The position numbers were made by a program, and so were the translations under genes. This document shows, piece by piece, positions 13,486 through 21,132 of a stretch of DNA of 51,744 nt. The stretch lies in contig VMFT01000010.1 of the NCBI GenBank assembly GCA_007376195.1, positions 1 to 51,744 on the forward strand. The letters are read 5' to 3'. Within the stretch, counting starts at the first letter, position 1; each line of letters starts with the position of its first letter. This DNA is from Parcubacteria group bacterium Gr01-1014_29 (GTDB lineage Bacteria > Patescibacteriota > Minisyncoccia > Ryanbacterales > 2-02-FULL-48-12). Under the pieces are notes generated by a model that did not search any database, had not been told where the DNA came from, and saw only the letters and a list, made by a program, of their open reading frames with translations.

Positions 13486-13758
13486 TTATTTTACCGCGTC
13501 TTTAAGGCCTTTGCCGGCGCGGAATTTCGGAACCGTTGTTGCGGGCACATGCACTTTTTCACCCGTGCGCGGGTTACGCGCTTCGCGCGCGGCACGCTTT
13601 TTTGCAAGAAATGTGCCGAAGCCGGCAACGCTCACCTCGCCCCCTGTTTTAAGGGAACCAGCGATAGTGTCAAAAACCGTATCAACTGCGTCTTCAGCCG
13701 CCTTTTTCGTTCCTCCGATTTTGCTAAACACCGCGTCTGCGAGATCTCCTTTATTCAT
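13486..13758 (-). CDS. hup: HU family DNA-binding protein
   Basis: The 90-residue length is standard. MNKGDLADAVFSKIGGTKKAA is the first helix pair. GGEVSVAGFGTFLAKKRAAREARNPRTGEKVHVPA contains the signature GFGTF and the beta-arm RNPRTGE with its conserved proline. FRAGKGLKDAVK closes the protein. It bends and compacts DNA as a dimer. A promoter (TTGTTG-16-TATACT) lies 80-110 bases upstream and a terminator follows, so it is monocistronic. Confidence 0.95.
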   Translation of the reverse strand: MNKGDLADAVFSKIGGTKKAAEDAVDTVFDTIAGSLKTGGEVSVAGFGTFLAKKRAAREARNPRTGEKVHVPATTVPKFRAGKGLKDAVK

Positions 13759-13840
13759 AATGTGTGGCTCGGTTACTTTTTGTAATAACGGATAATAGGG
13801 AAGTCAACCTCCCCATAGGCTCTCGACCAAGCCTACACCC

Positions 13841-13868
13841 AGTATACTATACCCTTATTATTCAACAA
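13841..13868 (-). promoter_or_regulatory. Sigma-70-type promoter of the HU gene
   Basis: Minus strand: -35 TTGTTG (13863-13868), 16-bp spacer, -10 TATACT (13841-13846). The predicted leader is about 75 nt. Confidence 0.5.
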
Positions 13869-13905
13869 TGTGTGGCAGTAAAGGTGTGGAAAAAGTTTAC
13901 CACAT

Positions 13906-15462
13906 TTACCGGGCGTACTCAATAGCCCTCATTTCGCGGATGATGTTAACTTTAATCTCTCCGGGATATTTCAATTCTTGCTCCACGCGGTTTGCGATAT
14001 CACGCGCCATTTTCTTTGCATCAAGGTCAGAAATAGTATCTGGTGTTACGAATACACGGATCTCGCGGCCTGCCTGAATGGCGTATGATTTTTCAACGCC
14101 CGGAAAAGAGTTTGCAATGTTTTCAAGGTCGCTCAAGCGTTTGAGGTAGTTTTCAACTGAATCACGACGCGCGCCCGGGCGGCCTGCAGAAATTGCGTCT
14201 GCAACCTGCACAATGACCGATTCGAGTGTTTCATATGGATATTCTTCATGGTGCGACTGCATGGCTTGTATTATACGATTGTCCGCGTTGAATTTCTGGA
14301 GAATCCGACGGCCGATTTCGACATGCGTGCCTTGTACTTCATGGTCAACCGCTTTTCCTATGTCGTGTAAAAGCGCGCCTTTTTTCGCGATGTTGACATC
14401 ACCTCCCAATTCGGAGGCAAGCATGCCCGCAAGATGTGCCATTTCTATAGAATGTTGGAGCACGTTTTGGCCATAGCTTGTACGAAACTTTAGCCGACCG
14501 AGCAAATGAAGCAGGCGCGCGTCGATATCAAACACACCAATTTCATACGCAGCGCTCTCGCCGGCTTCTTTGATAATTTTGTCTATTTCTAGTTTTGCTT
14601 TCTCAACTACTTCCTCAATGCGTGCTGGTTGGATACGGCCATCAGCAAGTAAGTTTTCAAGCGCCATTTTTGCCACATGACGCCGTACGGGGTCAAAACC
14701 AGAAATGATAACGGTGCCAGGTGTATCATCTACAATTATTTCTACGCCGGCCGCGCGTTCAAGCGCACGGATGTTGCGGCCTTCACGCCCGATGATTTTT
14801 CCCTTTATTTCTTCATTTGGGATAGTGACCGTTGTCGTGGTAAATTCAGAAGCGGCCGAAGACCCCAAGCGGTGCACGATGGAGGCAAGAATATCTTTCG
14901 CTTTGCGCTCAAAAGCTTCGTTGCCGGTGCGCTCCAGTTTTTGGATGCGTGCGAGGATGTCTTCTTCATACTTTTTCTCCAGGTTTTTCAGAAGCTCTTC
15001 CCGAGCTGTTTCCATTGATAACCCCGCGACTCGTTCGAGCTCTTTTTGTTTTTCCGCCTCCACTGCCGCTATGCGCTCTTTTGCTTCGCGCACTTTCTCC
15101 GTTTTTTCTTTCAGTTCGGCTGATTCCTTCTCGATATCCGTATATTTCCTGTCAATCATTTCTTCCCGGCGTGCTACGCGTTCTTCAAGTTTGCGGATTT
15201 GCTCTTCTTGCCGTTTAGCCTCGGTCGTCGCTTCCTCAAGCGATCTCACTGCCTTATCTTTTGCGGCCAAAAGCAGTTCTTTTGCCTCCGTTTTTGCGTT
15301 CAACAATAACTGCTGAACCCTCAGTTCAATGGAGTTCTTGCGCTGTTGCACGAGAAGCTGGCGGACAACATATCCAATACCGCCTCCCACAACCAGCGCG
15401 CCAAACCCAATCAGCGCTACAATTTCCATGCTCATATATGTTTGCCCGGTTTCCGGAAACAT
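13906..15462 (-). CDS. rny: Ribonuclease Y
   Basis: This is the membrane-anchored endoribonuclease that starts mRNA decay. The order is typical: a single N-terminal span (VALIGFGALVVGGGIGYVV), a long coiled coil (about 40-190), a KH domain with GKIIGREGRNIR, and an HD domain with HSIEMAHLAG and LLHDIGKAVDHE carrying the metal-binding His/Asp. At 518 aa the length matches the family. Start choice is uncertain: ATG 15462 or a nearby ATG giving MSMEIVAL or MEIVAL; none has a Shine-Dalgarno. The gene runs towards hup without an evident terminator in between. Confidence 0.95.
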   Translation of the reverse strand: MFPETGQTYMSMEIVALIGFGALVVGGGIGYVVRQLLVQQRKNSIELRVQQLLLNAKTEAKELLLAAKDKAVRSLEEATTEAKRQEEQIRKLEERVARREEMIDRKYTDIEKESAELKEKTEKVREAKERIAAVEAEKQKELERVAGLSMETAREELLKNLEKKYEEDILARIQKLERTGNEAFERKAKDILASIVHRLGSSAASEFTTTTVTIPNEEIKGKIIGREGRNIRALERAAGVEIIVDDTPGTVIISGFDPVRRHVAKMALENLLADGRIQPARIEEVVEKAKLEIDKIIKEAGESAAYEIGVFDIDARLLHLLGRLKFRTSYGQNVLQHSIEMAHLAGMLASELGGDVNIAKKGALLHDIGKAVDHEVQGTHVEIGRRILQKFNADNRIIQAMQSHHEEYPYETLESVIVQVADAISAGRPGARRDSVENYLKRLSDLENIANSFPGVEKSYAIQAGREIRVFVTPDTISDLDAKKMARDIANRVEQELKYPGEIKVNIIREMRAIEYAR

Positions 15463-15689
15463 ATCGGTACTATTCAGGCAGTACTCATAGCAGAAAACCC
15501 CCGTTTATTATGGAGTTACTTGGCAATTCTTATGCCGCGCGTATAGAAAATAGATACATAGTGAATACACTTGGAATAAGATTGAGTACGGTACTTCCTT
15601 GAACGACACCTGCTGTCCGGAAACCTAGGTATTATATTCATTAATAATATAAACGAATGTAGGCGTATTGTAGCAAAAAGAAATTTTTA

Positions 15690-15723
15690 TGTCAAATAAA
15701 ACAATCCCCGCACGGGGGCGGGG
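15690..15723 (-). terminator. Intrinsic terminator after the sigma-factor operon
   Basis: CCCCGc and gCGGGG pair across a GC-rich loop (15705-15723). On minus they are followed by ATTGTTTTATTTG. The remaining 15463-15690 holds no gene that I can support. Confidence 0.6.
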
Positions 15724-15757
15724 AATTAGAAATCTAGTATTATGACCTTTCCTACGC

Positions 15758-16111
15758 TTATATAACGCGGGAAAGGGGCGAAAAGTTGCGGATCGTGCGA
15801 AGCGCGTCGCGGGCAATGAATGTGCCGACAACAAGGGATGCCAGAATAAACAGCTGCACCAGAGTTTCCGTATTGAGAAACGCGCGGAAGAAAAATTCAA
15901 TTATCATAACAGGTGATCTGCTAAATGTGTGCACTACGGCGTTTTGGAGCACGTTGTTTACAAATACATGTTCTGCTATATTTTGCACCGCAAACCACAC
16001 CGCCGTTGTTTCCAAAAGAAGTAGCGGTAGCACGCGCCGGATAAACCAGATCATTTTTATGCGGCGCATAACGGTTTGTTTCACGTAAGGTGATATAAAT
16101 AGAGTTTCCAT
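15758..16111 (-). CDS. Membrane protein coupled to an ECF sigma factor
   Basis: The 117-residue protein has two or three hydrophobic segments (VLPLLLLETTAVWFAVQNI, PVMIIEFFFRAFL, LVQLFILASLVVGTFIA). Its ATG follows the sigma factor stop by one base (TAATATG), so it is translationally coupled. Genes in this position are often membrane anti-sigma factors, but no zinc-binding HxxxCxxC motif is visible. An anti-sigma or envelope-sensing role is therefore inferred from position only. Confidence 0.55.
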   Translation of the reverse strand: METLFISPYVKQTVMRRIKMIWFIRRVLPLLLLETTAVWFAVQNIAEHVFVNNVLQNAVVHTFSRSPVMIIEFFFRAFLNTETLVQLFILASLVVGTFIARDALRTIRNFSPLSRVI

Positions 16112-16112
16112 A

Positions 16113-16664
16113 TTATAGTAAGTTTTTTAATAATTTCTTTGCGCGAAATAGTCTCATTTTAAGCGTTGATAAGGGAATACCCTCCGCGGTTGCGATTGCT
16201 TTGTAGGGCGTTCCTTCCATGTAATGCGCTTCCACAACGCGGCGAAGATCTTCCGGTAGCTCACCCAGGAGTTCATCAGTGAATATGCGGCGCTCGGCGT
16301 CTTTAGCAAAGTCTTCATCGCCGGCAAGATTATCGTATATCTCGGGGTCGAGCGGAGCGAAACGCTCGCGCGCTCGCTTGAGCTTGCGGTAATGCGAGAT
16401 AGCTGTATTGATAACAATGCGGTACGCCCAGCTTTTAAATGATGCATGGGCTTGTTTCTCGAACTTGCCGCCATGGAGATACATGTTTGTAAAAGCTTCC
16501 TGCACGATATCTTCTGCCTCTTCTTTTTGCCGTACCACGCTATAGGCGGCTCGGAAAAAGGCTTCTTGATAGCGGTCTATCAGCAGGCCGAATGTGTCCG
16601 GATTTGAAAGGGAACTCGTAAGAATATGCTCATCGGAAAGGTTTATTGGTGTCATGCTTTTCAT
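16113..16664 (-). CDS. ECF-type RNA polymerase sigma factor
   Basis: Region 2 reads FGLLIDRYQEAFFRAAYSVVRQKEEAEDIVQEAFTNMY (about 25-63), with the -10 binding part after it (FKSWAYRIVINTAISHYRK). Region 4 reads LPEDLRRVVEAHYMEGTPYKAIA and GIPLSTLKMRLFRAKKLL, the -35 helix-turn-helix. Regions 1 and 3 are absent, as in ECF sigmas. The 183-aa length is normal. The next gene is a coupled membrane protein and probably modulates it. Confidence 0.92.
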   Translation of the reverse strand: MKSMTPINLSDEHILTSSLSNPDTFGLLIDRYQEAFFRAAYSVVRQKEEAEDIVQEAFTNMYLHGGKFEKQAHASFKSWAYRIVINTAISHYRKLKRARERFAPLDPEIYDNLAGDEDFAKDAERRIFTDELLGELPEDLRRVVEAHYMEGTPYKAIATAEGIPLSTLKMRLFRAKKLLKNLL

Positions 16665-16694
16665 TATATATTACGCACAAAAAAAAGAAAAGGT

Positions 16695-16725
16695 CACATA
16701 AAAATACCCGGCCTAGGCTGGGTAT
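16695..16725 (-). terminator. Intrinsic terminator of the three-gene small operon
   Basis: ATACCC plus GCCTAGGC plus GGGTAT form a near-perfect palindrome, followed on minus by TTTTTATG. The stop codon of the 34-residue gene falls inside the stem. Confidence 0.75.
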
Positions 16726-16817
16726 GGTCTTTGTTTTACTCCCCCATTCTTACAGAAGAACTGCACAAAGAGAATCACACAGGTTGCTACAGTGAAACCG
16801 AGAAGAATTGCGCGCAT
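16713..16817 (-). CDS. 34-aa single-span membrane peptide
   Basis: The frame starts at ATG 16817, one base after the stop of the preceding gene (TAATATG, the same junction seen at 16113/16111). The peptide is a hydrophobic helix, AILLGFTVATCVILFVQFF, with a short charged tail (KNGGVKQRPY). There is no Shine-Dalgarno, so expression would depend on coupling. The stop lies inside the terminator hairpin. It is a small but plausible last gene of the operon. Confidence 0.45.
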   Translation of the reverse strand: MRAILLGFTVATCVILFVQFFCKNGGVKQRPYPA

Positions 16818-16818
16818 A

Positions 16819-17127
16819 TTAAGGAGGCATAGTTGCGTTTTGGTAGATTTCAGCTTTGTAACCTGCTTTTTGGAGCGCGGTCAGTTGGTCTGTTACACAC
16901 AAAGATCGGTAAGCGCCACATACGCGTATTGTTTTGTTACGCGGCAGGTTGGTGGGGATTACCATTTGGTTGCCACGAACTTCAACATATGTTTCCTCGC
17001 GTTTTATTTTTTCAATTTCTTGATACACACGATGTGTGCGCGGAACAAGCTTTATGTGAACAAGTACATATATGTACGGGCTTGGGTTTTTCGAAACTAC
17101 CGCGAGCCATCGGAGACAGTCATGCAT
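16819..17127 (-). CDS. 102-aa hypothetical protein
   Basis: ATG 17127 follows AGGAGG, good evidence for translation. The protein opens MHDCLRWLAVVSKNPSPYIY and ends RVCGAYRSLCVTDQLTALQKAGYKAEIY, a helix-strand arrangement as in small alpha/beta folds. Three cysteines are spread out (4, 70, 77). The middle is basic (EIEKIKREETYVEV). I do not recognise the family. It is the second gene of an operon with a zinc-motif protein before it and a membrane peptide after it. Confidence 0.55.
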   Translation of the reverse strand: MHDCLRWLAVVSKNPSPYIYVLVHIKLVPRTHRVYQEIEKIKREETYVEVRGNQMVIPTNLPRNKTIRVCGAYRSLCVTDQLTALQKAGYKAEIYQNATMPP

Positions 17128-17142
17128 AGCAACCTCCTACCG

Positions 17143-17409
17143 TTAGTTCATGAAGCGCGCTTTTTCTCCGTCTCGGAACAGGAGCGATATCGTTTCTGGC
17201 ATATTGAGAGTACGGAGAAAATATTCATGGTTAATCCAGCTTTGGTGGGTCTTGCAGAAGCTATTTCGTTTGTCCCGCGTAATGCCGGTGGTTATGTACA
17301 TGCCTTCACAATGTAGCAGAGAGCCAAGTGAAAGCAGGAGTTGCTGGTCGTGCGGATGTTGCTTTAGTTTTTCAAGAAGCTCCTTGCGTTCACATATCGG
17401 GCATTTCAT
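17143..17409 (-). CDS. 88-aa hypothetical protein with a CPxC motif
   Basis: The start follows GGAGGTGAT, almost a full complement of the 16S 3' end, and is preceded by a near-consensus promoter. The protein begins MKCPICERKELLEKLKQHPHDQQ. It carries further Cys/His at HCEG (33-34) and FCKTH (51-55), which suggests one zinc site made of CPIC and the later pair. The function is unknown. The operon then continues with the 102- and 34-residue genes. Confidence 0.6.
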   Translation of the reverse strand: MKCPICERKELLEKLKQHPHDQQLLLSLGSLLHCEGMYITTGITRDKRNSFCKTHQSWINHEYFLRTLNMPETISLLFRDGEKARFMN

Positions 17410-17450
17410 GTTTTATCACCTCCATTTTATACGCGCAACGATTTGAGTGT

Positions 17451-17479
17451 TTTATAGCAAAAATGAGCACCTGTGGCAA
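17451..17479 (-). promoter_or_regulatory. Sigma-70-type promoter of the small-gene operon
   Basis: Minus strand: -35 TTGCCA (17474-17479), exactly 17 bp, -10 TATAAA (17451-17456). It is divergent from the promoter at 17486-17515, so the two may be co-regulated. Confidence 0.65.
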
Positions 17480-17485
17480 TTTACA

Positions 17486-17515
17486 TCTACAAATTTCTCA
17501 ATAGTATGCTATACT
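17486..17515 (+). promoter_or_regulatory. Promoter of the 182-aa gene with extended -10
   Basis: TCTACA (17486-17491), 18 bp, TATACT (17510-17515) with TG one base before the -10 hexamer. The leader is about 25 nt. Confidence 0.5.
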
Positions 17516-17547
17516 AGAAAAAGACTGCCACAATGGAGGACACCATA

Positions 17548-18096
17548 ATGTCAGCAACATTTGATAAAACAGTGCGGGCATACAGAGAAGAAATTAGGAA
17601 ACAAAACGGTGGAAACCTTTTTAATGACGATCCAGACGCGTATAATTTATGCAAACTGGTGTATTACGGCTGGTTGAAACCAGAAAAACACGGCCCGAAA
17701 GGTTTTTATAACCTGTTTTTAAAAACAAAACATATATCCGACCCCGAATATCGGGCGTTCGTAATAGCAGAGCGTGTTGTGCGTCCGTGGTCTTTTGATC
17801 AATTCTATATATTATTTTTTAGCATCCTTGACAAAACTTCCGGTCGTGGCGGTAACACAAGCGGACGTTCGCTTAATGACAACGAGATGCCGAATCTTAT
17901 ACGGGAGCTGGAGAAATGCATGCAGGATGCAGGACTTTCGTGGTACACACCATATCTTGCAGAATCCTTGCTACAAATAAAAAAAGCACGGCTCTCGTTT
18001 CAGGCAGAGTGCGATCTTGTCGATGAAGCGGAGCGGCGCATTGACGATATGCTCCGTACGGAAAAAGTAACGCCGACACCAGGTTTTTTTATTTGA
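17548..18096 (+). CDS. 182-aa hypothetical protein
   Basis: ATG 17548 is preferred over ATG 17533 because GGAGG (17535-17539) sits 8 bases before it. The protein begins MSATFDKTVRAYREEI and is soluble and helical, with a middle rich in aromatic residues (KLVYYGWLKPEKHGPKGFYN) and a Gly/Ser loop (TSGRGGNTSGRS). No known motif was found. A clear promoter and terminator frame it as a monocistronic gene. It is divergent from the three-gene operon at 17409. Confidence 0.6.
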   Translation: MSATFDKTVRAYREEIRKQNGGNLFNDDPDAYNLCKLVYYGWLKPEKHGPKGFYNLFLKTKHISDPEYRAFVIAERVVRPWSFDQFYILFFSILDKTSGRGGNTSGRSLNDNEMPNLIRELEKCMQDAGLSWYTPYLAESLLQIKKARLSFQAECDLVDEAERRIDDMLRTEKVTPTPGFFI

Positions 18097-18102
18097 AATC
18101 AG

Positions 18103-18131
18103 AGAGACTGCACGTCGCAGTCTCTTTTTTA
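18103..18131 (+). terminator. Intrinsic terminator of the 182-aa gene
   Basis: AGAGACTGC and GCAGTCTCT flank ACGTC and are followed by TTTTTTAT. Confidence 0.85.
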
Positions 18132-18244
18132 TATCTTGAGATAGGTAGAGTTAAAGAAAGAAAATAGTTGCTGATTTTGCTACAATAAGGCTCTATTAAA
18201 GGTTAAATCATCAAAAAGAGAATCCTGAAAACTAATGCGGACTT

Positions 18245-18287
18245 GGCAGGGCGAAACAATTGACTGGGGATATGGATTCGCCCTGCC
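18245..18287. repeat. 11-bp inverted repeat in the gap before the metallopeptidase gene
   Basis: GGCAGGGCGAA (18245-18255) pairs with TTCGCCCTGCC (18277-18287). The rest of 18132-18399 has GC-rich runs but no gene that I can support. Confidence 0.5.
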
Positions 18288-18399
18288 TCGGCTCCTGTCC
18301 CGTCCGCAGGAGGGGTTGGGGAGGAATGCGGGCGGGTTTCGGAACATTTTCTTTTTCGCCGCCGTCATTCACGTCAGCAAAGCTGGCACGCCGGATTTC

Positions 18400-19581
18400 T
18401 TACAGTTTAATATCTGGAAAATTATCAGTCAAAAATTGGTCAATTTTTGGAAAGTTTGTTTTCAGATAATCAGGCGTGGTTGTTTTCAATCGGACTGCTT
18501 CAGTAAAAAATTCATTATATTTCAATTTGTGTTCAGCATACGATTTTGCATAAGCTGTTATCGTCTGAGTTCTATCAACAAGCTCCCTCCATTGTGTTCG
18601 CTTGTCAGCGTCTATTAAATAATCATAAACGTGATGAGCAACTTCGTGAGTTATTGTTCCTAATTTATACTGTCTCATTTTTTGTTCCGCCGAAATATGA
18701 GAAAGATAATCTAGTTGTTCCGGTTGCTCACCATGAAAACTGTAAAAATGAACTGGCGTAGGGATGAATTTTTTACTGAAGTTTGGATCGGTATTCCAAA
18801 GCACAAAAGATTCGGCGCGGAATTTTCTATTTTTTACTTCTGGCATAACTTTTTCCCATTCTGCATAAACGTCAACTGGCAACATATAGTCCGCTCCATT
18901 AATTTGGACATTGGCTCTATCGGGCGCGTATTTTACTTTGGAGATTAAACATTTCTGCAATAATTCCGCACCGAATACTCGGTACACAAATTCTTTCGCG
19001 TCTGGAATATCGGGGTCATTTTCAAAACCGGAAAAATCAATTTCCACAACCTTATTTTGTTCTACTGCTTCGTCATAACTTTGTGCTTTCAAAACCGCTT
19101 CCAAAAGCGCACGCACTTTTGTCTGTTCATTTCCCTCGCCAGCAAGTAAGGCTTCATAATCAAAATTTGCTCGTTTCAGAAGCGCAACAATTTGTTCATC
19201 TCTGTTTCCTTCGGTGAAAGCGATAATCTTATCAATAAGCTCATCAGAAACATTTGGTAAAACTTCGTTTTCAAATTTTTCTCGGTTTTCACCGATTACA
19301 TTTAGCAAGGCGACAGTATCGGGGTCAAAGGCCGTATATTCCTCATAGTGTTCTTGAGCGTATTGTAAAAGGCGTTCTGTTTGAACCTTGCTCTCTTCCT
19401 TTGCGGTAAATGTTTCCTGTTTTAATCTTTTTGCTTCATGGTATTCCTCGGTCAATTTTGCGTTCGCAAAAATTTCTCGCCTTTTTTCTTTATCAGGCTC
19501 TTGGCGAATTTCTTTCGCTAAGGTATCCCTATATTTTTGAAATTCAAAAATTTCCATTTCTTTTTTAGCCGAATTTCGCAA
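18400..19581 (-). CDS. Putative zinc metallopeptidase, 393 aa
   Basis: The C-terminal part carries GTITHEVAHHVYDYL (about residues 310-324), an HExxH motif that binds zinc. A downstream Glu in YNEFFTEAVRLK could be the third ligand in gluzincin style. The N-terminal two-thirds is highly charged and helical (EFQKYRDTLAKEIRQEPDKE, YHEAKRLKQETFTAKEE). No signal peptide is seen, so it probably acts in the cytoplasm. The substrate is unknown. The start near residue 9 (MEIFEFQKY, about 19557) is an alternative. The peptidase role is based on the motif alone. Confidence 0.6.
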   Translation of the reverse strand: MRNSAKKEMEIFEFQKYRDTLAKEIRQEPDKEKRREIFANAKLTEEYHEAKRLKQETFTAKEESKVQTERLLQYAQEHYEEYTAFDPDTVALLNVIGENREKFENEVLPNVSDELIDKIIAFTEGNRDEQIVALLKRANFDYEALLAGEGNEQTKVRALLEAVLKAQSYDEAVEQNKVVEIDFSGFENDPDIPDAKEFVYRVFGAELLQKCLISKVKYAPDRANVQINGADYMLPVDVYAEWEKVMPEVKNRKFRAESFVLWNTDPNFSKKFIPTPVHFYSFHGEQPEQLDYLSHISAEQKMRQYKLGTITHEVAHHVYDYLIDADKRTQWRELVDRTQTITAYAKSYAEHKLKYNEFFTEAVRLKTTTPDYLKTNFPKIDQFLTDNFPDIKL

Positions 19582-19626
19582 AGTTTTTACATCGGGGTCT
19601 GATAACGGGGTCTGGAGCGGTTATTC

Positions 19627-20145
19627 CTACGAAAGTGCACTGATCATAGTGCGGCAAAACGCAGGAAGATCTTCTGGTTTTCGGGAAGTAATGATGTTTC
19701 CGTTCCGTACGACTTCCTCGTCTACCCAGTTTGCCCCCGCGTGTACCATATCGTCTTTGATGGCGAAAAAACTGGTAATGCGTTTTCCTTTGACAATGTC
19801 CGCGGAAGCAAGCATCCAGCCCGCATGGCAAATAGCCGCAATAATTTTATTGTTCTTGTCCATATCACGCACGAGCTCTATCATTTTCTTATTTCTCCGC
19901 ATATAGTCGGGCGCATATCCCCCAGGGATTACTATTGCATCGAGATCAATTGCGGCAATTTCGTCTATGCTTTTTTCAGACATCGCCGGATACCCAAATT
20001 TCCCATGATACTCTTTGCCTTTTTCTGGCGCTACAAGCCACACCTCTGCTCCTTCTTCCTTTAGACGGTAATATGGATACCACACCTCAAGTTCTTGGTA
20101 TTGGTTCTCCAGCAATATCGCGATTGTTTTATTTGTTAGTGTCAT
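19627..20145 (-). CDS. DJ-1/PfpI family protein
   Basis: The nucleophile elbow AICHAGWML (Cys106, His107) and IVIPGGYAPDYMR (72-84), plus an acidic residue in YQELE (about 19), are the DJ-1/PfpI hallmarks. Members act as deglycases, chaperones or proteases of the PfpI type; the exact activity is open. At 172 aa it has the normal length. The sequence TSFFAIKDDMVHAGANWVDEEVV follows PfpI closely. It is 11 bases from the end of the next gene upstream, likely as one operon. Confidence 0.9.
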   Translation of the reverse strand: MTLTNKTIAILLENQYQELEVWYPYYRLKEEGAEVWLVAPEKGKEYHGKFGYPAMSEKSIDEIAAIDLDAIVIPGGYAPDYMRRNKKMIELVRDMDKNNKIIAAICHAGWMLASADIVKGKRITSFFAIKDDMVHAGANWVDEEVVRNGNIITSRKPEDLPAFCRTMISALS

Positions 20146-20156
20146 TTTTTATTGTA

Positions 20157-20921
20157 TTATTCAAATTCCAAATAAAGAGGAGTATGGTCAGAAACTTCGT
20201 CAGCCAACACTTTGAAATCTTTTATGATAATTTCTTTACTTATCAAAGCGTAATCGGCAAATTTTTCCGCTTTGGTATAAAAACTCGTGCGCGTTGAAGT
20301 AATGTCATACTCTTTTATGAGGTTACGGAGTCCAAAATCTTCAAATTTTTTGATACTTTGAGTGTCGGGCAAAAGATTAAAGTCGCCACACATAACATAC
20401 GCATTGGACAAACTTTTCATAAACTGAATAATCCTATCCGATTGCAGTAATCTATCCTCACTATCACTCTTTCCACCGCCATTCCAAAGACCATGAAAAT
20501 TCAAAATGGATCGGTTGCCGTTTTTAGTTGCAATCGTGGCGAACTGTACATTTCGCGCATGGAAACCGACATCCCCCTCGGGGATATGACCTCTATCTTT
20601 GTAAACAAAAACATCGCCTTCCGAAATCACATCTAAATCTTTTCTGACCAACATCATTAGGCCATAATTGTCCAAATGGTGCGGTTTAAAATACGCTGTG
20701 TGGCTATCAAGTAAAGCCGAAATTTCTTGCATTCCGTAGACCATGATATTTGAGTGATCAATGCTAAGTCCTCCAGCAGAATGACCCTCCAAATGTTCAT
20801 ACGGCGCAGACCAAATTTCCTGCAAGCAGAAAACATCTACATCCTTACGGGCTTCAAAAAATGCAAGGAGTTTATCCTTTCCAGCGCGACCACCCCATGT
20901 ATTTAGCGATATCAATTTCAT
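20157..20921 (-). CDS. Endonuclease/exonuclease/phosphatase (EEP) family protein
   Basis: The catalytic motifs appear in order: SLNTWGG (5-11), DVFCLQEIW with the metal-binding Glu (about 29-37), NFHGLWNGG, CGDFNLLPD (around 178-186), and the final SDHTPLYLEF. These match the EEP fold (DNase I, exonuclease III, sphingomyelinase-like phosphatases). No signal peptide is present, so the substrate is probably intracellular nucleic acid or a phospho-compound. The length of 254 aa is normal for the family. It lies directly upstream of the DJ-1/PfpI gene. Confidence 0.85.
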   Translation of the reverse strand: MKLISLNTWGGRAGKDKLLAFFEARKDVDVFCLQEIWSAPYEHLEGHSAGGLSIDHSNIMVYGMQEISALLDSHTAYFKPHHLDNYGLMMLVRKDLDVISEGDVFVYKDRGHIPEGDVGFHARNVQFATIATKNGNRSILNFHGLWNGGGKSDSEDRLLQSDRIIQFMKSLSNAYVMCGDFNLLPDTQSIKKFEDFGLRNLIKEYDITSTRTSFYTKAEKFADYALISKEIIIKDFKVLADEVSDHTPLYLEFE

Positions 20922-21050
20922 TGTGATTCATTTTAGCATTTTTTCTGAAAAAGGAAAGGGTGTTTTTTCTTTCGGGGTTGCCGCCGAGTCCGCGAGGCGG
21001 TGGGGCGTTCATTCCTCCGCTTTCTTTTGGAAATAGGCGCGATGTTTTTG

Positions 21051-21121
21051 TGGACCTACCGAGAGTCGAACTCGGACTTAATCCATGCCATGGATTCGTC
21101 ATGCCGCTAGACCATAGGCCC
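21051..21121 (-). tRNA. tRNA-Ala (GGC)
   Basis: On minus the cloverleaf starts GGGCCTA and closes with TAGGTCC plus discriminator A. The anticodon loop ATGGCAT gives GGC. The acceptor has the G3-U70 wobble that identifies alanine tRNA. The T arm is CCGAG TTCGACT CTCGG. CCA is not encoded. It is 71 nt long. The ORF6N gene ends 12 bases upstream on the same strand. Confidence 0.93.
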
Positions 21122-21132
21122 TTGTTTTTTCC

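Noticed and set aside
14705-15316. Long Ser-rich plus-strand frames opposite RNase Y
   Set aside because: They are mirror frames of the coiled-coil coding region of rny.
16833-17129. 98-aa plus-strand frame opposite the 102-aa gene, starting TTG after AAGGAGG
   Set aside because: The minus-strand frame has its own ATG with a good ribosome site, coupled neighbours and a promoter; the plus frame has no promoter and odd composition.
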